A DNA stretch of 64,000 nt from Asticcacaulis endophyticus (GCF_014652575.1 NZ_BMZB01000001.1:1169722-1233721); one strand, 5' to 3'; numbered from the stretch's first letter, positions 37,807 through 46,572 are shown. Numbers and translations are program-made. Notes: generated by a model not told the origin, from the letters alone.

Positions 37807-39210
37807 ATGACCGAACCCTATTTGCCCCCGCATCCGATGGTCGCCACGCCTGATGAGGCCAAGGCCTTCCTTGAGGCTCACCCGCATCTCAACTATTTCG
37901 AGATCCTGTTTACCTCGATGACCGGGGTGCCGCGCGGCAAGCGTCTGCGCCGCCATGAACTGCTGCCGATTTTTGAATATGGCCGTTTTCTGCCGGGCTC
38001 AATTCTGGTGGTCGATACGCTTGGGGCCGACTGCGAAGAGACCGGCCTTGTCTGGGAAGACGGTGATGCCGACCGGATTGCGCGTCCTGTGCCGGGGACG
38101 CTGACAGAGGCGCCGTGGCTGGGTGATGATGTCGGTCAGGTCATGCTGTCGCTCTATGAACTCGACGGCACGCCCAATGATCTTGATCCGCGCCATGTGC
38201 TGCAGCGGGTGCTGGATCGCTATGCCGCCGATGGCCTGACGCCGGTGGTGGCGTGCGAACTGGAATATTATCTGGTGGACATTGAGCGCGGCCACGACGG
38301 TCAGCTTATGCCGGCCAAGGGTTTTAACACCGGTGAGACGCCACGCGGCATTCAGGTCTACGGTCTGCCCGAAGTCGAGGCTCACGGTGAGTTTTTCCGC
38401 ACCCTGTGGGAAACCGCCGATGTCATGAATATCCCGCTCGAAGGCGCGATTTCAGAATTTGCACCGGGGCAGGTTGAGCTGACCCTGAAGCATAAGCCTG
38501 ATGCCTTACGCGCCTGCGATGATGCCGTGCTCTATAAGCGCATGGCCAAGGGCGTGGCTTTGTCGCTGGGTATCGAGGCGACCTTTATGGCCAAGCCGTG
38601 GGCTGATCGCGCTGGGTCGGGCTTCCATGTTCATATTTCGGTGGCCGACAAAGACGGCAAAAACCTGTGCGCGTCTGATGATCCGCAGGGCTCTGATCTG
38701 CTGAAAACCATGATCGGCGGCATGAAAGACCATCTGGCCGACTGCATGGGCATCCTGGCCCCCGGCGCCAACAGCTTTAAGCGCTTTAAGGCCAATTCCT
38801 ATGCGCCGGTCGGCCTGACCTGGGGGGTGAATAACCGCACGGTATCGCTCCGTGTGACCGCAGGGCCGTCGCATACCCGCCATGTCGAACACCGCGTCGC
38901 CGGGGCCGATGCCAATCCCTATCTGGTCATGGCCGCTATTCTGGCCTGCGCCCACCACGGCATTACGAATAAAACTGATCCGGGACCTGCGGTAGTCGGC
39001 AATGGTTATGAGGTGGCCGCCAAGACGGGGGCTAACCTGCCGACCAACTGGTATGCGGCGGTCGATTATCTCGACAAATCCGCCACCTTGCGCGACTATC
39101 TGGGCGATCGGTTCGTCGATATGTACGTTAAGGTCAAGCGCACCGAGCAGGCGCGGTTTTACGAAGAGGTCACGTCGCTCGATTACGACTGGTATTTGAG
39201 AAACGCTTAA
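37807..39210 (+). CDS. puuA: Glutamine synthetase family, probable gamma-glutamylputrescine synthetase
   Basis: A 467-residue member of the glutamine synthetase family. N-terminal beta-grasp HLNYFEILFTSMTGVPRGKR; metal/substrate motifs ACELEYYLVD, SEFAPGQVEL, KPWADRAGSGFHVHIS, and the ATP region NSFKRFKANSYAPVGLTWGVNNR. The lack of the adenylylation Tyr loop and its location beside puuC, puuD and a polyamine transporter point to ATP-dependent gamma-glutamylation of putrescine rather than ammonia assimilation. Other amines (ethanolamine, spermidine) are not excluded. Confidence 0.87.
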   Translation: MTEPYLPPHPMVATPDEAKAFLEAHPHLNYFEILFTSMTGVPRGKRLRRHELLPIFEYGRFLPGSILVVDTLGADCEETGLVWEDGDADRIARPVPGTLTEAPWLGDDVGQVMLSLYELDGTPNDLDPRHVLQRVLDRYAADGLTPVVACELEYYLVDIERGHDGQLMPAKGFNTGETPRGIQVYGLPEVEAHGEFFRTLWETADVMNIPLEGAISEFAPGQVELTLKHKPDALRACDDAVLYKRMAKGVALSLGIEATFMAKPWADRAGSGFHVHISVADKDGKNLCASDDPQGSDLLKTMIGGMKDHLADCMGILAPGANSFKRFKANSYAPVGLTWGVNNRTVSLRVTAGPSHTRHVEHRVAGADANPYLVMAAILACAHHGITNKTDPGPAVVGNGYEVAAKTGANLPTNWYAAVDYLDKSATLRDYLGDRFVDMYVKVKRTEQARFYEEVTSLDYDWYLRNA

Positions 39211-39229
39211 GATTGTGCGCTGCGGGCGC

Positions 39230-39239
39230 TGTGATCACA
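39230..39239 (+). promoter_or_regulatory. Operator palindrome before potF
   Basis: TGTGATCACA lies 19 bases after the puuA stop and 104 bases before the binding-protein ATG. TTGACA at 39248-39253 follows closely, suggesting a promoter just downstream, although a clear -10 box is not seen. Confidence 0.75.
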
Positions 39240-39342
39240 CTTAGGAGTTGACAGAGGGTTAATCCCGTATTCTGTTACTAATATTACGGTTTCATGAAGG
39301 GGGTTTCATGATGAGGCCCGCGAATATCACGGAGATCAGGAT

Positions 39343-40437
39343 ATGAGTTCACCTCGCCATCTGGCTAATCGTCGTTCCTTACTCGCGGGGCTGGGGGCTG
39401 CGGCTGTCGGCATCAGCTTTTCGGCCTGCTCCAAGCCCGCCGAAAAGGCCACGACCGACGGGGCCGAAGAGCCCAAGCTGAACTTCTATAACTGGGACAC
39501 CTATATTGGTGAAACGACTCTGGCGGACTTTAAGACCGCCACGGGCATCGACGTCAACATGCAGCTATTTGCCACCAATGACGAACTGTTCGCCAAGCTT
39601 AAGGCGGGCAATTCCGGCTTTGACGTGATCGTGCCGTCGAACGAATTTGTCACCCGCATGGGCCAGGCCGGTCTGCTGAAAGCGCTGGATCACGCCAAGA
39701 TCCCGAACATGAAAAATATCGACCCGCAGTATCTGAACCCCAGCTTCGATCCGGGCAATAAGTTCTCGGTGCCCTATACCTGGCTGGTGCTGGGCCTCGG
39801 TTACCGTAAATCCAAGTTCAAGACGGTGCCGGATAGCTGGAAATACGTCTTCGACAGCGCCGAATATAAGGGCAAGATCGCCCTCCTGTCGGAATCCGCA
39901 GACCTGATCCGTCTGGCCGCGAAATATAAGGGCGTCAGTCTCAATAATATCTCGCCTGACATGCTGACCCAGATCGAAGCGATGCTGGTCAAGCAAAAGC
40001 CCAATATCCGCGCTTTCCACGAAGATAATGGTCAGGACATGCTGCAAGGCGGCGACGTCGATATCGTGATCGAATATAACGGCGATATCGCGCAAGTTAT
40101 GGCCGAAGATGACGACATCGGCTTTGTGGTGCCGAAAGAAGGCAGCCTGCTGAATTCCGATACCCTGTGTATCCCGGTCGATGCGCCGCGTCCGAACAAC
40201 GCCCATGCCTTCATCAACTACATCCTTGATGCGCAGGTAGGTGCCGAAATCTATAAGACCATCCTCTATCCGTCGCCGAATGCCGCCGCCAAGGCGCTGA
40301 TGCCGGACGATTATAAGAACAATCCGGTTATCTTCCCGCCGGCGGATATTCTGGCCAAGTGCGAATACGGTGCGTTCGAGGGTGCGGAAAAAGCGTCGCA
40401 GTTTGAGGAAATTATTACGCGGGTCAGGGCTTCCTAG
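39343..40437 (+). CDS. potF: Polyamine ABC transporter substrate-binding protein
   Basis: A 364-residue PotD/PotF-type periplasmic binding protein. The N-terminus has NRRSLLAGLGAAAVGISFSAC, an RR-signal ending in a lipobox Cys (about 29). The mature start LNFYNWDTYIGETTLADFKTATGIDV is the conserved polyamine-binding-protein opening, with WDTY supplying an aromatic box residue; SVPYTWLVLGLGYRK is typical. Delivers putrescine or spermidine to the permease below. A 130-base gap with a palindromic repeat separates it from the permease genes. Confidence 0.93.
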   Translation: MSSPRHLANRRSLLAGLGAAAVGISFSACSKPAEKATTDGAEEPKLNFYNWDTYIGETTLADFKTATGIDVNMQLFATNDELFAKLKAGNSGFDVIVPSNEFVTRMGQAGLLKALDHAKIPNMKNIDPQYLNPSFDPGNKFSVPYTWLVLGLGYRKSKFKTVPDSWKYVFDSAEYKGKIALLSESADLIRLAAKYKGVSLNNISPDMLTQIEAMLVKQKPNIRAFHEDNGQDMLQGGDVDIVIEYNGDIAQVMAEDDDIGFVVPKEGSLLNSDTLCIPVDAPRPNNAHAFINYILDAQVGAEIYKTILYPSPNAAAKALMPDDYKNNPVIFPPADILAKCEYGAFEGAEKASQFEEIITRVRAS

Positions 40438-40440
40438 CCT

Positions 40441-40549
40441 TTCCTTCTCCCTGCGTGCGGGGAGAAGGTGATCCGTAAGGATCGGATGAGGGGCATTCGG
40501 GCGCCCGGCCCCTCACCCCAACCCTCTCCCCGCGTGCGGGGAGAGGGGG
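40441..40549. repeat. Dispersed CTCTCCCCGCGTGCGGGGAGAG-type repeat
   Basis: CTCCCTGCGTGCGGGGAGAAGGTG at the left and CCCTCTCCCCGCGTGCGGGGAGAGGG at the right enclose GATCCGTAAGGATC and GGGCGCCC hairpins. Elements like this are common between genes in many bacteria. It may end, slow or protect the mRNA between potF and potH, setting more binding protein than permease. Confidence 0.85.
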
Positions 40550-40570
40550 CGCCGTTGCAAGGGGACTGCG

Positions 40571-41479
40571 ATGGAACAAAGCTGGCGGCAGGCGAAGTCA
40601 ATTTTCGGGCTGCTGCTGAGTGCGCCCCTGTTTTGGCTGGCCTTTTTCTTTATCGTGCCGATGGGTATTGTCTGGCTCTATTCGTTCGGAGAAAACCGTG
40701 GGCTGGTCGATATCGCCTTTACCGGCACCTGGAAAAACTACGCCCGCGCGCTGGAACCGCTGTATCTCGGCATCTTCGTGAAATCGCTTTATGTGGCCGC
40801 ACTCACCACCTTTCTGTGTCTGGTCGTGGGCTTTCCGGTGGCGCTGGCCATTACCTTTGCCGCCGATAAATGGAAGCCGTGGCTGCTGCTGCTGATCATG
40901 CTGCCGTTCTGGACCAACCTTCTGATCCGCACCTATGCGCTGATTGCGGTGTTGCGCACCGAAGGCTATGTCAATCAAACCTATGAGGTTTTATGGACGA
41001 ACGCCGGTGGATTAATGACGCTGGTGGGCTTAGCCCCCTTGGGGGAGTTTCAGCCGCTAGATCTGCTGCACAATAATTTCGCGGTGATTTTCGGTCTGGT
41101 CTACGTCCACCTGCCGTTCATGATCCTGCCGCTCTATTCGACGCTGGACCGGATGGACCGCTCGCTTTTGGAGGCGTCGCTCGATTTGGGGGCTGGGCAT
41201 TTTCGGACCCTGTGGTCGATCGTTGTGCCGATGTCGGCGGCGGGGATCGCGTCGGGTATTCTGATCACCTTCATTCCGGCACTCGGCGCGTATCTGACGC
41301 CGGATCTGCTCGGCGGGCCGGAGTCGCAGATGATCGCCAATGTCATTGAACGGCAATTCAAGCGCGCCAATGACTGGCCATTCGGGGCGGCGCTGTCGTT
41401 CCTGCTGGTCTATCTGACCTTCATCGGTATCGCCATTCAGGGCATGCTCGACAAACAAAACCGGGGGAGGGCGGCCTGA
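40571..41479 (+). CDS. potH: Polyamine ABC transporter permease (PotB/PotH)
   Basis: A 302-residue inner-membrane permease with six predicted helices. The ABC permease EAA loop is present: EASLDLGAGHFRTLWSIVVPMSAAGIASG (about 194-222). The pair of permeases, ATPase and PotF-type protein form a full importer. Its stop overlaps the next ATG (TGATG). Confidence 0.93.
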   Translation: MEQSWRQAKSIFGLLLSAPLFWLAFFFIVPMGIVWLYSFGENRGLVDIAFTGTWKNYARALEPLYLGIFVKSLYVAALTTFLCLVVGFPVALAITFAADKWKPWLLLLIMLPFWTNLLIRTYALIAVLRTEGYVNQTYEVLWTNAGGLMTLVGLAPLGEFQPLDLLHNNFAVIFGLVYVHLPFMILPLYSTLDRMDRSLLEASLDLGAGHFRTLWSIVVPMSAAGIASGILITFIPALGAYLTPDLLGGPESQMIANVIERQFKRANDWPFGAALSFLLVYLTFIGIAIQGMLDKQNRGRAA

Positions 41480-42354
41480 TGACCCAGTCTGTTGCCAAGG
41501 TTAAAAAGACCCCGCCCGGCCCGCTCGAATATATGCGCCGGTGGCCGATGCAGGCTTGGCTGGTCGGGGTGACGGTGTTCCTGTATGCGCCGCTGATCAC
41601 CCTGATGATCTTTTCGTTCAACGACAGCAAACGTAACATCGTCTGGCAGGGCTTTACCCTGAAATATTACGTTAAGGCCCTTACGAATGAGAGCCTGATT
41701 CAGGCCTTCACCAATTCGCTGGTGATTGCGTTTTTCTCGACCATCATCAGTGTGGTGGTGGGGGCTATGGCGGCCATCCTTCTGTGGCGGTTCCGCTTTC
41801 CGGGCAAGACGGCGCTGGACGGGGCCATGTCGATCCCGATCGTTGTGCCGGAAATCTGCATGGGTGTGGGGATGCTGGTATTCTTCGCCAAGGTCTTTCC
41901 GTGGCCGCAAGGCATGATCTGGCCGCTCAATCTGGGGGCCATCATCATCGCCCACGTCTCGTTCTCCTTCCCGTTCGTGGCGGTGGTGGTGCGCGCCCGT
42001 CTGGCGTCATTTAACCGCGAACTGGAAGAAGCGGCCAAGGATCTGGGGGCGTCAGAAATCCGAACCCTGCTGGATGTGCTGGTGCCGCATATCAAGCCGT
42101 CTTTGCTGGCGGGCGGGCTTCTGGCCTTTACCCTGTCGCTCGATGATTTTGTGATTACTTTCTTCACCGCCGGGCCCGATACGGTCACCTTCCCGGTCAA
42201 GGTCTATTCGATGGTGCGGTTCTCGGTCACCCCTGAAGTCAACGCCGCCTCAACCATACTGATCGTGGTAACGGTGATCCTGACCTTCTTTGCGCTGAAA
42301 TTCCAGGGCTCTGACGCCCTGACCGCCGGTCATGGCGCTGCTGACAAAAAGTGA
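41479..42354 (+). CDS. potI: Polyamine ABC transporter permease (PotC/PotI)
   Basis: A 291-residue permease with six helices; EAA loop EEAAKDLGASEIRTLLDVLVPHIKPSLLAG (about 178-207), then SLDDFVITFFTAGPDTVTFPVKVYSMVRF, the PotC/PotI consensus. Start codon overlaps the potH stop. Ends nine bases before potG. Confidence 0.93.
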   Translation: MTQSVAKVKKTPPGPLEYMRRWPMQAWLVGVTVFLYAPLITLMIFSFNDSKRNIVWQGFTLKYYVKALTNESLIQAFTNSLVIAFFSTIISVVVGAMAAILLWRFRFPGKTALDGAMSIPIVVPEICMGVGMLVFFAKVFPWPQGMIWPLNLGAIIIAHVSFSFPFVAVVVRARLASFNRELEEAAKDLGASEIRTLLDVLVPHIKPSLLAGGLLAFTLSLDDFVITFFTAGPDTVTFPVKVYSMVRFSVTPEVNAASTILIVVTVILTFFALKFQGSDALTAGHGAADKK

Positions 42355-42362
42355 GGCTGAAC

Positions 42363-43508
42363 ATGTTTGACGAAACCGCAAAACCGGCTGAGGCTCAGGG
42401 CAAAACCATCATCAGCTTTAAAAACGTCTCCAAACGCTTCGGCAAAAACGTCGCGGTCGATAATGTCTCGCTCGACATCAAGGAGGGCGAGTTCTTTTCG
42501 CTGCTGGGGCCGTCGGGCTGCGGCAAGACGACTTTGCTGCGGATGCTGGCCGGGTTTGAAATGCCGTCGGATGGACAGATACTCATCGACGGCCATGATG
42601 TGTCGCAGGTCTCACCCAATAAGCGGCCGGTCAATATGGTGTTTCAGTCCTATGCTGTCTTTCCGCATATGACCGTGCTTGATAACGTCGCTTACGGCCT
42701 GAAAATGGATGGGGTGCCCAAGGGGGAACGCCTGGCGCGCGCTCAGGAAGCGCTGGAACTGGTGAAGCTCGGCGGGTTCGGGGAACGCAAACCTGATCAG
42801 ATGTCGGGCGGTCAGCGTCAGCGGGTGGCGCTGGCGCGGGCCTTGGTCAAAAAACCGCGCGTATTGTTGCTAGATGAGCCGTTATCGGCGCTTGACGCCA
42901 AGCTGCGTGATGCCATGCGCACGGAGCTTACCCTGCTTCAGGAAAAGGTCGGTATTACCTTTATCATGGTCACTCACGATCAGGATGAGGCGCTGGCCAT
43001 GGCGACGCGCTGCGCGGTCATGAACCGCGGCCTACTGCAACAGGTGGCGACCCCGTTTGATCTTTATGAGTTTCCCAATTCGCGCTTTGTGGCCGATTTT
43101 ATCGGCAGCGTGAACCTGTTTGAAGGCACGCTGGATGTCGATGAGCCAGATCATGCCATCATCAACACCACCGATATCGGGCCGATCTATCTCGACCACG
43201 GCGTGACGGGCGCGACCGGTGCGACGGTGTGGGCGGCGGTGCGGCCGGAAAAGATTGAGATCGACAAATGGGATGCCAAGCCGCTTAAAATGGAAGACGC
43301 GCCCGAAGGCTACAACATCATCGCCGGTGAGATTAAGCATCTGGTCTATCTGGGCTCGGAAACCGTGTATGAGGTTGAGGTGGCGGGCGGACGCATGGTC
43401 AAGGTCTTGCGCTCAAACCTGACGCGCTGGGATCAGGAAGACTTCACCTGGGACGAAAAGGTATGGCTGTCGTTCAATGCCTGCGCGCCTGCGGCGCTCC
43501 TAAGTTAA
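42363..43508 (+). CDS. potG: Polyamine ABC transporter ATPase (PotA/PotG)
   Basis: A 381-residue ATPase. Walker A GPSGCGKTT, Q loop VFQSYAVFPHM, signature MSGGQRQRVALARAL, Walker B LLLDEPLSALD, switch His in MVTHDQDEA; C-terminal TOBE regulatory domain (AAVRPEKIEID). ATG at 42363 is chosen, five bases after GAGG; a GTG at 42351 overlaps potI and is possible. The next gene starts on the base after its stop. Confidence 0.94.
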   Translation: MFDETAKPAEAQGKTIISFKNVSKRFGKNVAVDNVSLDIKEGEFFSLLGPSGCGKTTLLRMLAGFEMPSDGQILIDGHDVSQVSPNKRPVNMVFQSYAVFPHMTVLDNVAYGLKMDGVPKGERLARAQEALELVKLGGFGERKPDQMSGGQRQRVALARALVKKPRVLLLDEPLSALDAKLRDAMRTELTLLQEKVGITFIMVTHDQDEALAMATRCAVMNRGLLQQVATPFDLYEFPNSRFVADFIGSVNLFEGTLDVDEPDHAIINTTDIGPIYLDHGVTGATGATVWAAVRPEKIEIDKWDAKPLKMEDAPEGYNIIAGEIKHLVYLGSETVYEVEVAGGRMVKVLRSNLTRWDQEDFTWDEKVWLSFNACAPAALLS

Positions 43509-44234
43509 ATGAAACCCCTGATCGGTATTTCCTGTTGCAACCGTGATGTCGGCGGTGAAAACGCCCAGACCGTCAAGGATCGCTACGTCAAGAGCGTGAT
43601 TGAATATGCCGACTGTCTGGCGGTGCTGATCCCGGCGATTACCACAGGGTTTGAGGCTAAAACTCTGGCGGGCAAACTGGATGGCCTGATGCTGACCGGA
43701 TCGACCTCCAACATCTACACGCGGTTTTATGATCCTGACACCCCGGCGGGCGAAGGTCCGTTCGACGTGGACAGGGACGGTGTATCTTTTGCCATGATCG
43801 AAGCCATGATCGACGCGCAAAAACCGGTGTTCGGCATTTGCCGCGGCTTTCAGGAAATCAATGTCGCCTTGGGTGGCACGCTGCGGCGCGATCTGGGGCC
43901 TAAACACCATGCGCCTGACACCGCTACTTTCAACGACATGTTCGAGTTTGGACACGACGTGACCCTGATCGACGGCGGTTTTTTTGAGGAACAGTTGGGC
44001 GGCAACCTCTGGGTCAACTCCGTCCATTTTCAAGGTGTGGCGCGGCTGGCCGATGGCCTGACTATGGAGGCTGTGGCGCCTGATGGCATTGTTGAGGCCT
44101 TCAGCGCCAATCTTGGCGGATCGCAGGTCGTGGCCGTGCAGTGGCACCCGGAATGGCGCCCTGCCGACTATCCCGACCGGCAGAGCTTTTTCCAATGGCT
44201 AGGTCAGGCCGCCCGCGGTGAAGCGGTGGTGTAA
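43509..44234 (+). CDS. puuD: Gamma-glutamyl-GABA hydrolase (class I glutamine amidotransferase-like)
   Basis: A 241-residue PuuD-type hydrolase that frees GABA from gamma-glutamyl-GABA. Nucleophile Cys in FGICRGFQEINVALGG; His and Glu in VQWHPEWRP. Opening residues PLIGISCCNRD fit the family. It has no gap from potG and overlaps the next ATG by one base, so it is translated with both. Confidence 0.92.
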   Translation: MKPLIGISCCNRDVGGENAQTVKDRYVKSVIEYADCLAVLIPAITTGFEAKTLAGKLDGLMLTGSTSNIYTRFYDPDTPAGEGPFDVDRDGVSFAMIEAMIDAQKPVFGICRGFQEINVALGGTLRRDLGPKHHAPDTATFNDMFEFGHDVTLIDGGFFEEQLGGNLWVNSVHFQGVARLADGLTMEAVAPDGIVEAFSANLGGSQVVAVQWHPEWRPADYPDRQSFFQWLGQAARGEAVV

Positions 44235-45034
44235 TGGCTGATCGCCGCACATTACATATCGTATTCAGCTTATCTGCCCCCGTCCATTTGCGCCGTGCCC
44301 TGCAAACTGTGGACAAGGATGAAGATGTTATTGGTTTAGGTGCTGACTGGTCATTTGGCCCACTTGCTGATGCAGAAGTGCGTAAAGCTTATGTTGAGCC
44401 TGCGTTGGGCTATGTTGATGAAGAATGGGATGACCAGATCAAAAGCTTTTGGGAAAGATCGCTAAAGTTCGATGGTCGTCGGGTCGTTTGGTTCTCACGC
44501 CGTCAACCCAGGGAATATTGTAATTTTCTGGAATGGCTGAGGCTTAATGGCGATCAGACTTTTGAAGTTATCGATCTGAGCGATAGCTATATTACCACCT
44601 TAAAAGGTCAGAGATTTCTGGTGGGTAGTGTTTCACGCGTTGGCGATAATGAGTTTGTGTCCGAAGCCTTCTGGGATCATGCTCGTCTGCCTGCTCTTAG
44701 TGAGCTTCGGGCATGGCGGAGTCTATGGGAGACGCTACGTGAGGAGAACGCGCCGATACGGGTGGTGACGATTAATGGTCTGGTTTCTCGGGAGCTTGAT
44801 TGTTTCGATGATGAGTTACTAAGCTATATCAAAGGCCGATGGATAAAGGCGTATCGTGTCGTCGGAAATGTAATGGCTGATATGTTGCGTAATGTAGGTG
44901 TTATTCAAACAAGTGACCTGGTGCTGCGCTTCCGTCTTCAGGAATTGCTCGATGCGGGTACCATCGAGACCAAAGGCGTTAGCAATATTTCCGCACGCAC
45001 ATGGCTTAGGCGACCACGGCATCATACCCAATAA
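44234..45034 (+). CDS. DUF1835/DUF3658 domain protein of unknown function
   Basis: A 266-residue protein. N-terminal DUF1835-like region (LHIVFSLSAPVHLRRALQ ... DVIGLGADWSFGPL), C-terminal helical DUF3658-like region. Function of both families is unknown. It starts on the last base of puuD and stops inside the operator of spuC. Codon use is unlike its neighbours: three 60-base lines I counted here have 45-50% G+C, versus 55-65% in puuD. It may be a late arrival in a polyamine operon. No membrane segment. Confidence 0.8.
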   Translation: MADRRTLHIVFSLSAPVHLRRALQTVDKDEDVIGLGADWSFGPLADAEVRKAYVEPALGYVDEEWDDQIKSFWERSLKFDGRRVVWFSRRQPREYCNFLEWLRLNGDQTFEVIDLSDSYITTLKGQRFLVGSVSRVGDNEFVSEAFWDHARLPALSELRAWRSLWETLREENAPIRVVTINGLVSRELDCFDDELLSYIKGRWIKAYRVVGNVMADMLRNVGVIQTSDLVLRFRLQELLDAGTIETKGVSNISARTWLRRPRHHTQ

Positions 45035-45057
45035 AATTGTGATCACAATTTTATTGG
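45028..45057 (+). promoter_or_regulatory. 30-bp perfect palindrome, operator before spuC
   Basis: Perfect inverted repeat centred between 45042 and 45043: left arm CCAATAAAATTGTGA, right arm its exact complement. It contains the TGTGATCACA core. The stop codon of the DUF1835 gene lies in its left arm, 58 bases before spuC. It may also act as a weak terminator for that gene. Confidence 0.85.
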
Positions 45058-45114
45058 CGCGGGCGTAAATTTCTGGCAGACCAGTGCACACGCAATTTTC
45101 ACGGAAATAATCCC

Positions 45115-46506
45115 ATGAACCGGCCGCTTAAAAACTACGATATTGCCGAACTGAAACGCCTGGATCTGGCGCATCATTTGCCGGCGCAGGCGGACTACAA
45201 GCTGCTGGAAGATATCGGCGGATCGCGCATCATTACCCGCGCCGAAGGCTCCACCATCTATGACGGCGAAGGCCATTCGCTGCTGGACGGCATGGCTGGT
45301 CTTTGGTGCGTCAATGTCGGTTACGGGCGCGATGAACTGGCGCGCGCCGCCTATGAGCAGATGCTGGAACTGCCGTATTACAACACCTTCTTTAAGACCG
45401 TGACGCCGCCGCCGGTGCGGCTGGCTACAAAGATCGCGCAGAAAATGTCGGTCGGCAATCCTGACCTTCAGCATGTGTTTTTCAACTCGTCCGGGTCTGA
45501 GGCCAATGACACCGTGCTGCGGCTGGTGCGCTATTACTGGCAGCTTAAGGGCGAGCCGGAGCGCAATATCATCATCAGCCGCAAGAACGCCTATCACGGC
45601 TCAACGGTGGCCGGGATGTCGCTTGGTGGGATGAGCTTTATGCACGCTCAGGGTGGGCCGATGGTGCCGGGCATTGAGCATGTCCGCCAGCCCTATGCGT
45701 TTAACGAAGGCTTTGGCCAAGACCCGGCGGCGTTCGCGCAGGTCTGCGTCGATGATATCGAAGCCCGTATTCTGGCCGTGGGGCCTGACAAGGTTGCGGC
45801 CTTCATCGGTGAGCCGGTGCAGGGGGCGGGCGGCGTGATCATTCCGCCGGAAGGCTACTGGCCCAAGGTTGAGGCCCTGTGCCGCAAATACGGTATTCTG
45901 CTGATCTGCGATGAAGTTATTTGCGGCTTTGGCCGTTTGGGCCAATGGTTCGGCCATCAGCATTACGGCATCAAGCCGGATGTCATCGCCATGGCCAAGG
46001 GGTTGTCGTCAGGTTATTTGCCCATTTCGGCGGTCGGGGTGTCGTCAAAGATTGTCGAGGTACTGAAAACCGGCGGCGATTTCGTCCACGGCTATACCTA
46101 TTCCGGCCATCCGGCGGCGGCGGCCGTAGCACTTGCCAATATCGAGATTCTCGAACGCGAAGGCTTGGTTGAACGCACGCGTAACGACACCGGCCCTTAT
46201 CTCGCCAAGGCGTTGACGCGCTTGAACGACCATCCGTTGGTCGGTGAGGCGAGATCGCTCGGCCTGATTGGTGCGGTCGAGATCGTGTCTGAAAAAGGCA
46301 CTAACCATCGCTTTGGTGGCAAGGAAGGCACGGCCGGACCACTGGTGCGCGACCTGTGCATCAAAAACGGCCTGATGGTGCGCGGCATCCGCGACAGCAT
46401 CGTCATGTGCCCGCCGCTGATCATCACTCATGAGGAAATCGACCGGATTGTCGACGTCATCGAACAGTCGCTCAATGAGGCGGAGCCGAAGCTGCGGGCG
46501 TTGTAG
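45115..46506 (+). CDS. spuC: Polyamine (putrescine):pyruvate aminotransferase
   Basis: A 463-residue class III aminotransferase. PLP features: NSSGSEANDTVLRLVRYY, DEVICGFGRLGQWFG and Schiff-base Lys in AMAKGLSSGYLPISAVG. WCVNVGYGRDELA and KNAYHGSTVAGMSLGG are typical of SpuC and related putrescine or omega-amino acid:pyruvate aminotransferases. In this cluster it gives a route from putrescine to 4-aminobutanal without glutamylation. Beta-alanine or GABA as amine donor cannot be ruled out. Confidence 0.88.
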   Translation: MNRPLKNYDIAELKRLDLAHHLPAQADYKLLEDIGGSRIITRAEGSTIYDGEGHSLLDGMAGLWCVNVGYGRDELARAAYEQMLELPYYNTFFKTVTPPPVRLATKIAQKMSVGNPDLQHVFFNSSGSEANDTVLRLVRYYWQLKGEPERNIIISRKNAYHGSTVAGMSLGGMSFMHAQGGPMVPGIEHVRQPYAFNEGFGQDPAAFAQVCVDDIEARILAVGPDKVAAFIGEPVQGAGGVIIPPEGYWPKVEALCRKYGILLICDEVICGFGRLGQWFGHQHYGIKPDVIAMAKGLSSGYLPISAVGVSSKIVEVLKTGGDFVHGYTYSGHPAAAAVALANIEILEREGLVERTRNDTGPYLAKALTRLNDHPLVGEARSLGLIGAVEIVSEKGTNHRFGGKEGTAGPLVRDLCIKNGLMVRGIRDSIVMCPPLIITHEEIDRIVDVIEQSLNEAEPKLRAL

Positions 46507-46516
46507 GCCCCCACCA

Positions 46517-46564
46517 CCACGCCAATGAATTGGCGTGGTCCCCCTCCCCAGTGAACTGGGGAGG
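46517..46564. repeat. Two adjacent perfect hairpins
   Basis: CCACGCCAAT-GA-ATTGGCGTGG (46517-46538) and CCTCCCCAGT-GA-ACTGGGGAGG (46543-46564), each a 10-bp perfect stem with the same two-base centre. The second belongs to the CTCCCC repeat family. Confidence 0.85.
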
Positions 46565-46572
46565 TATAAAAG

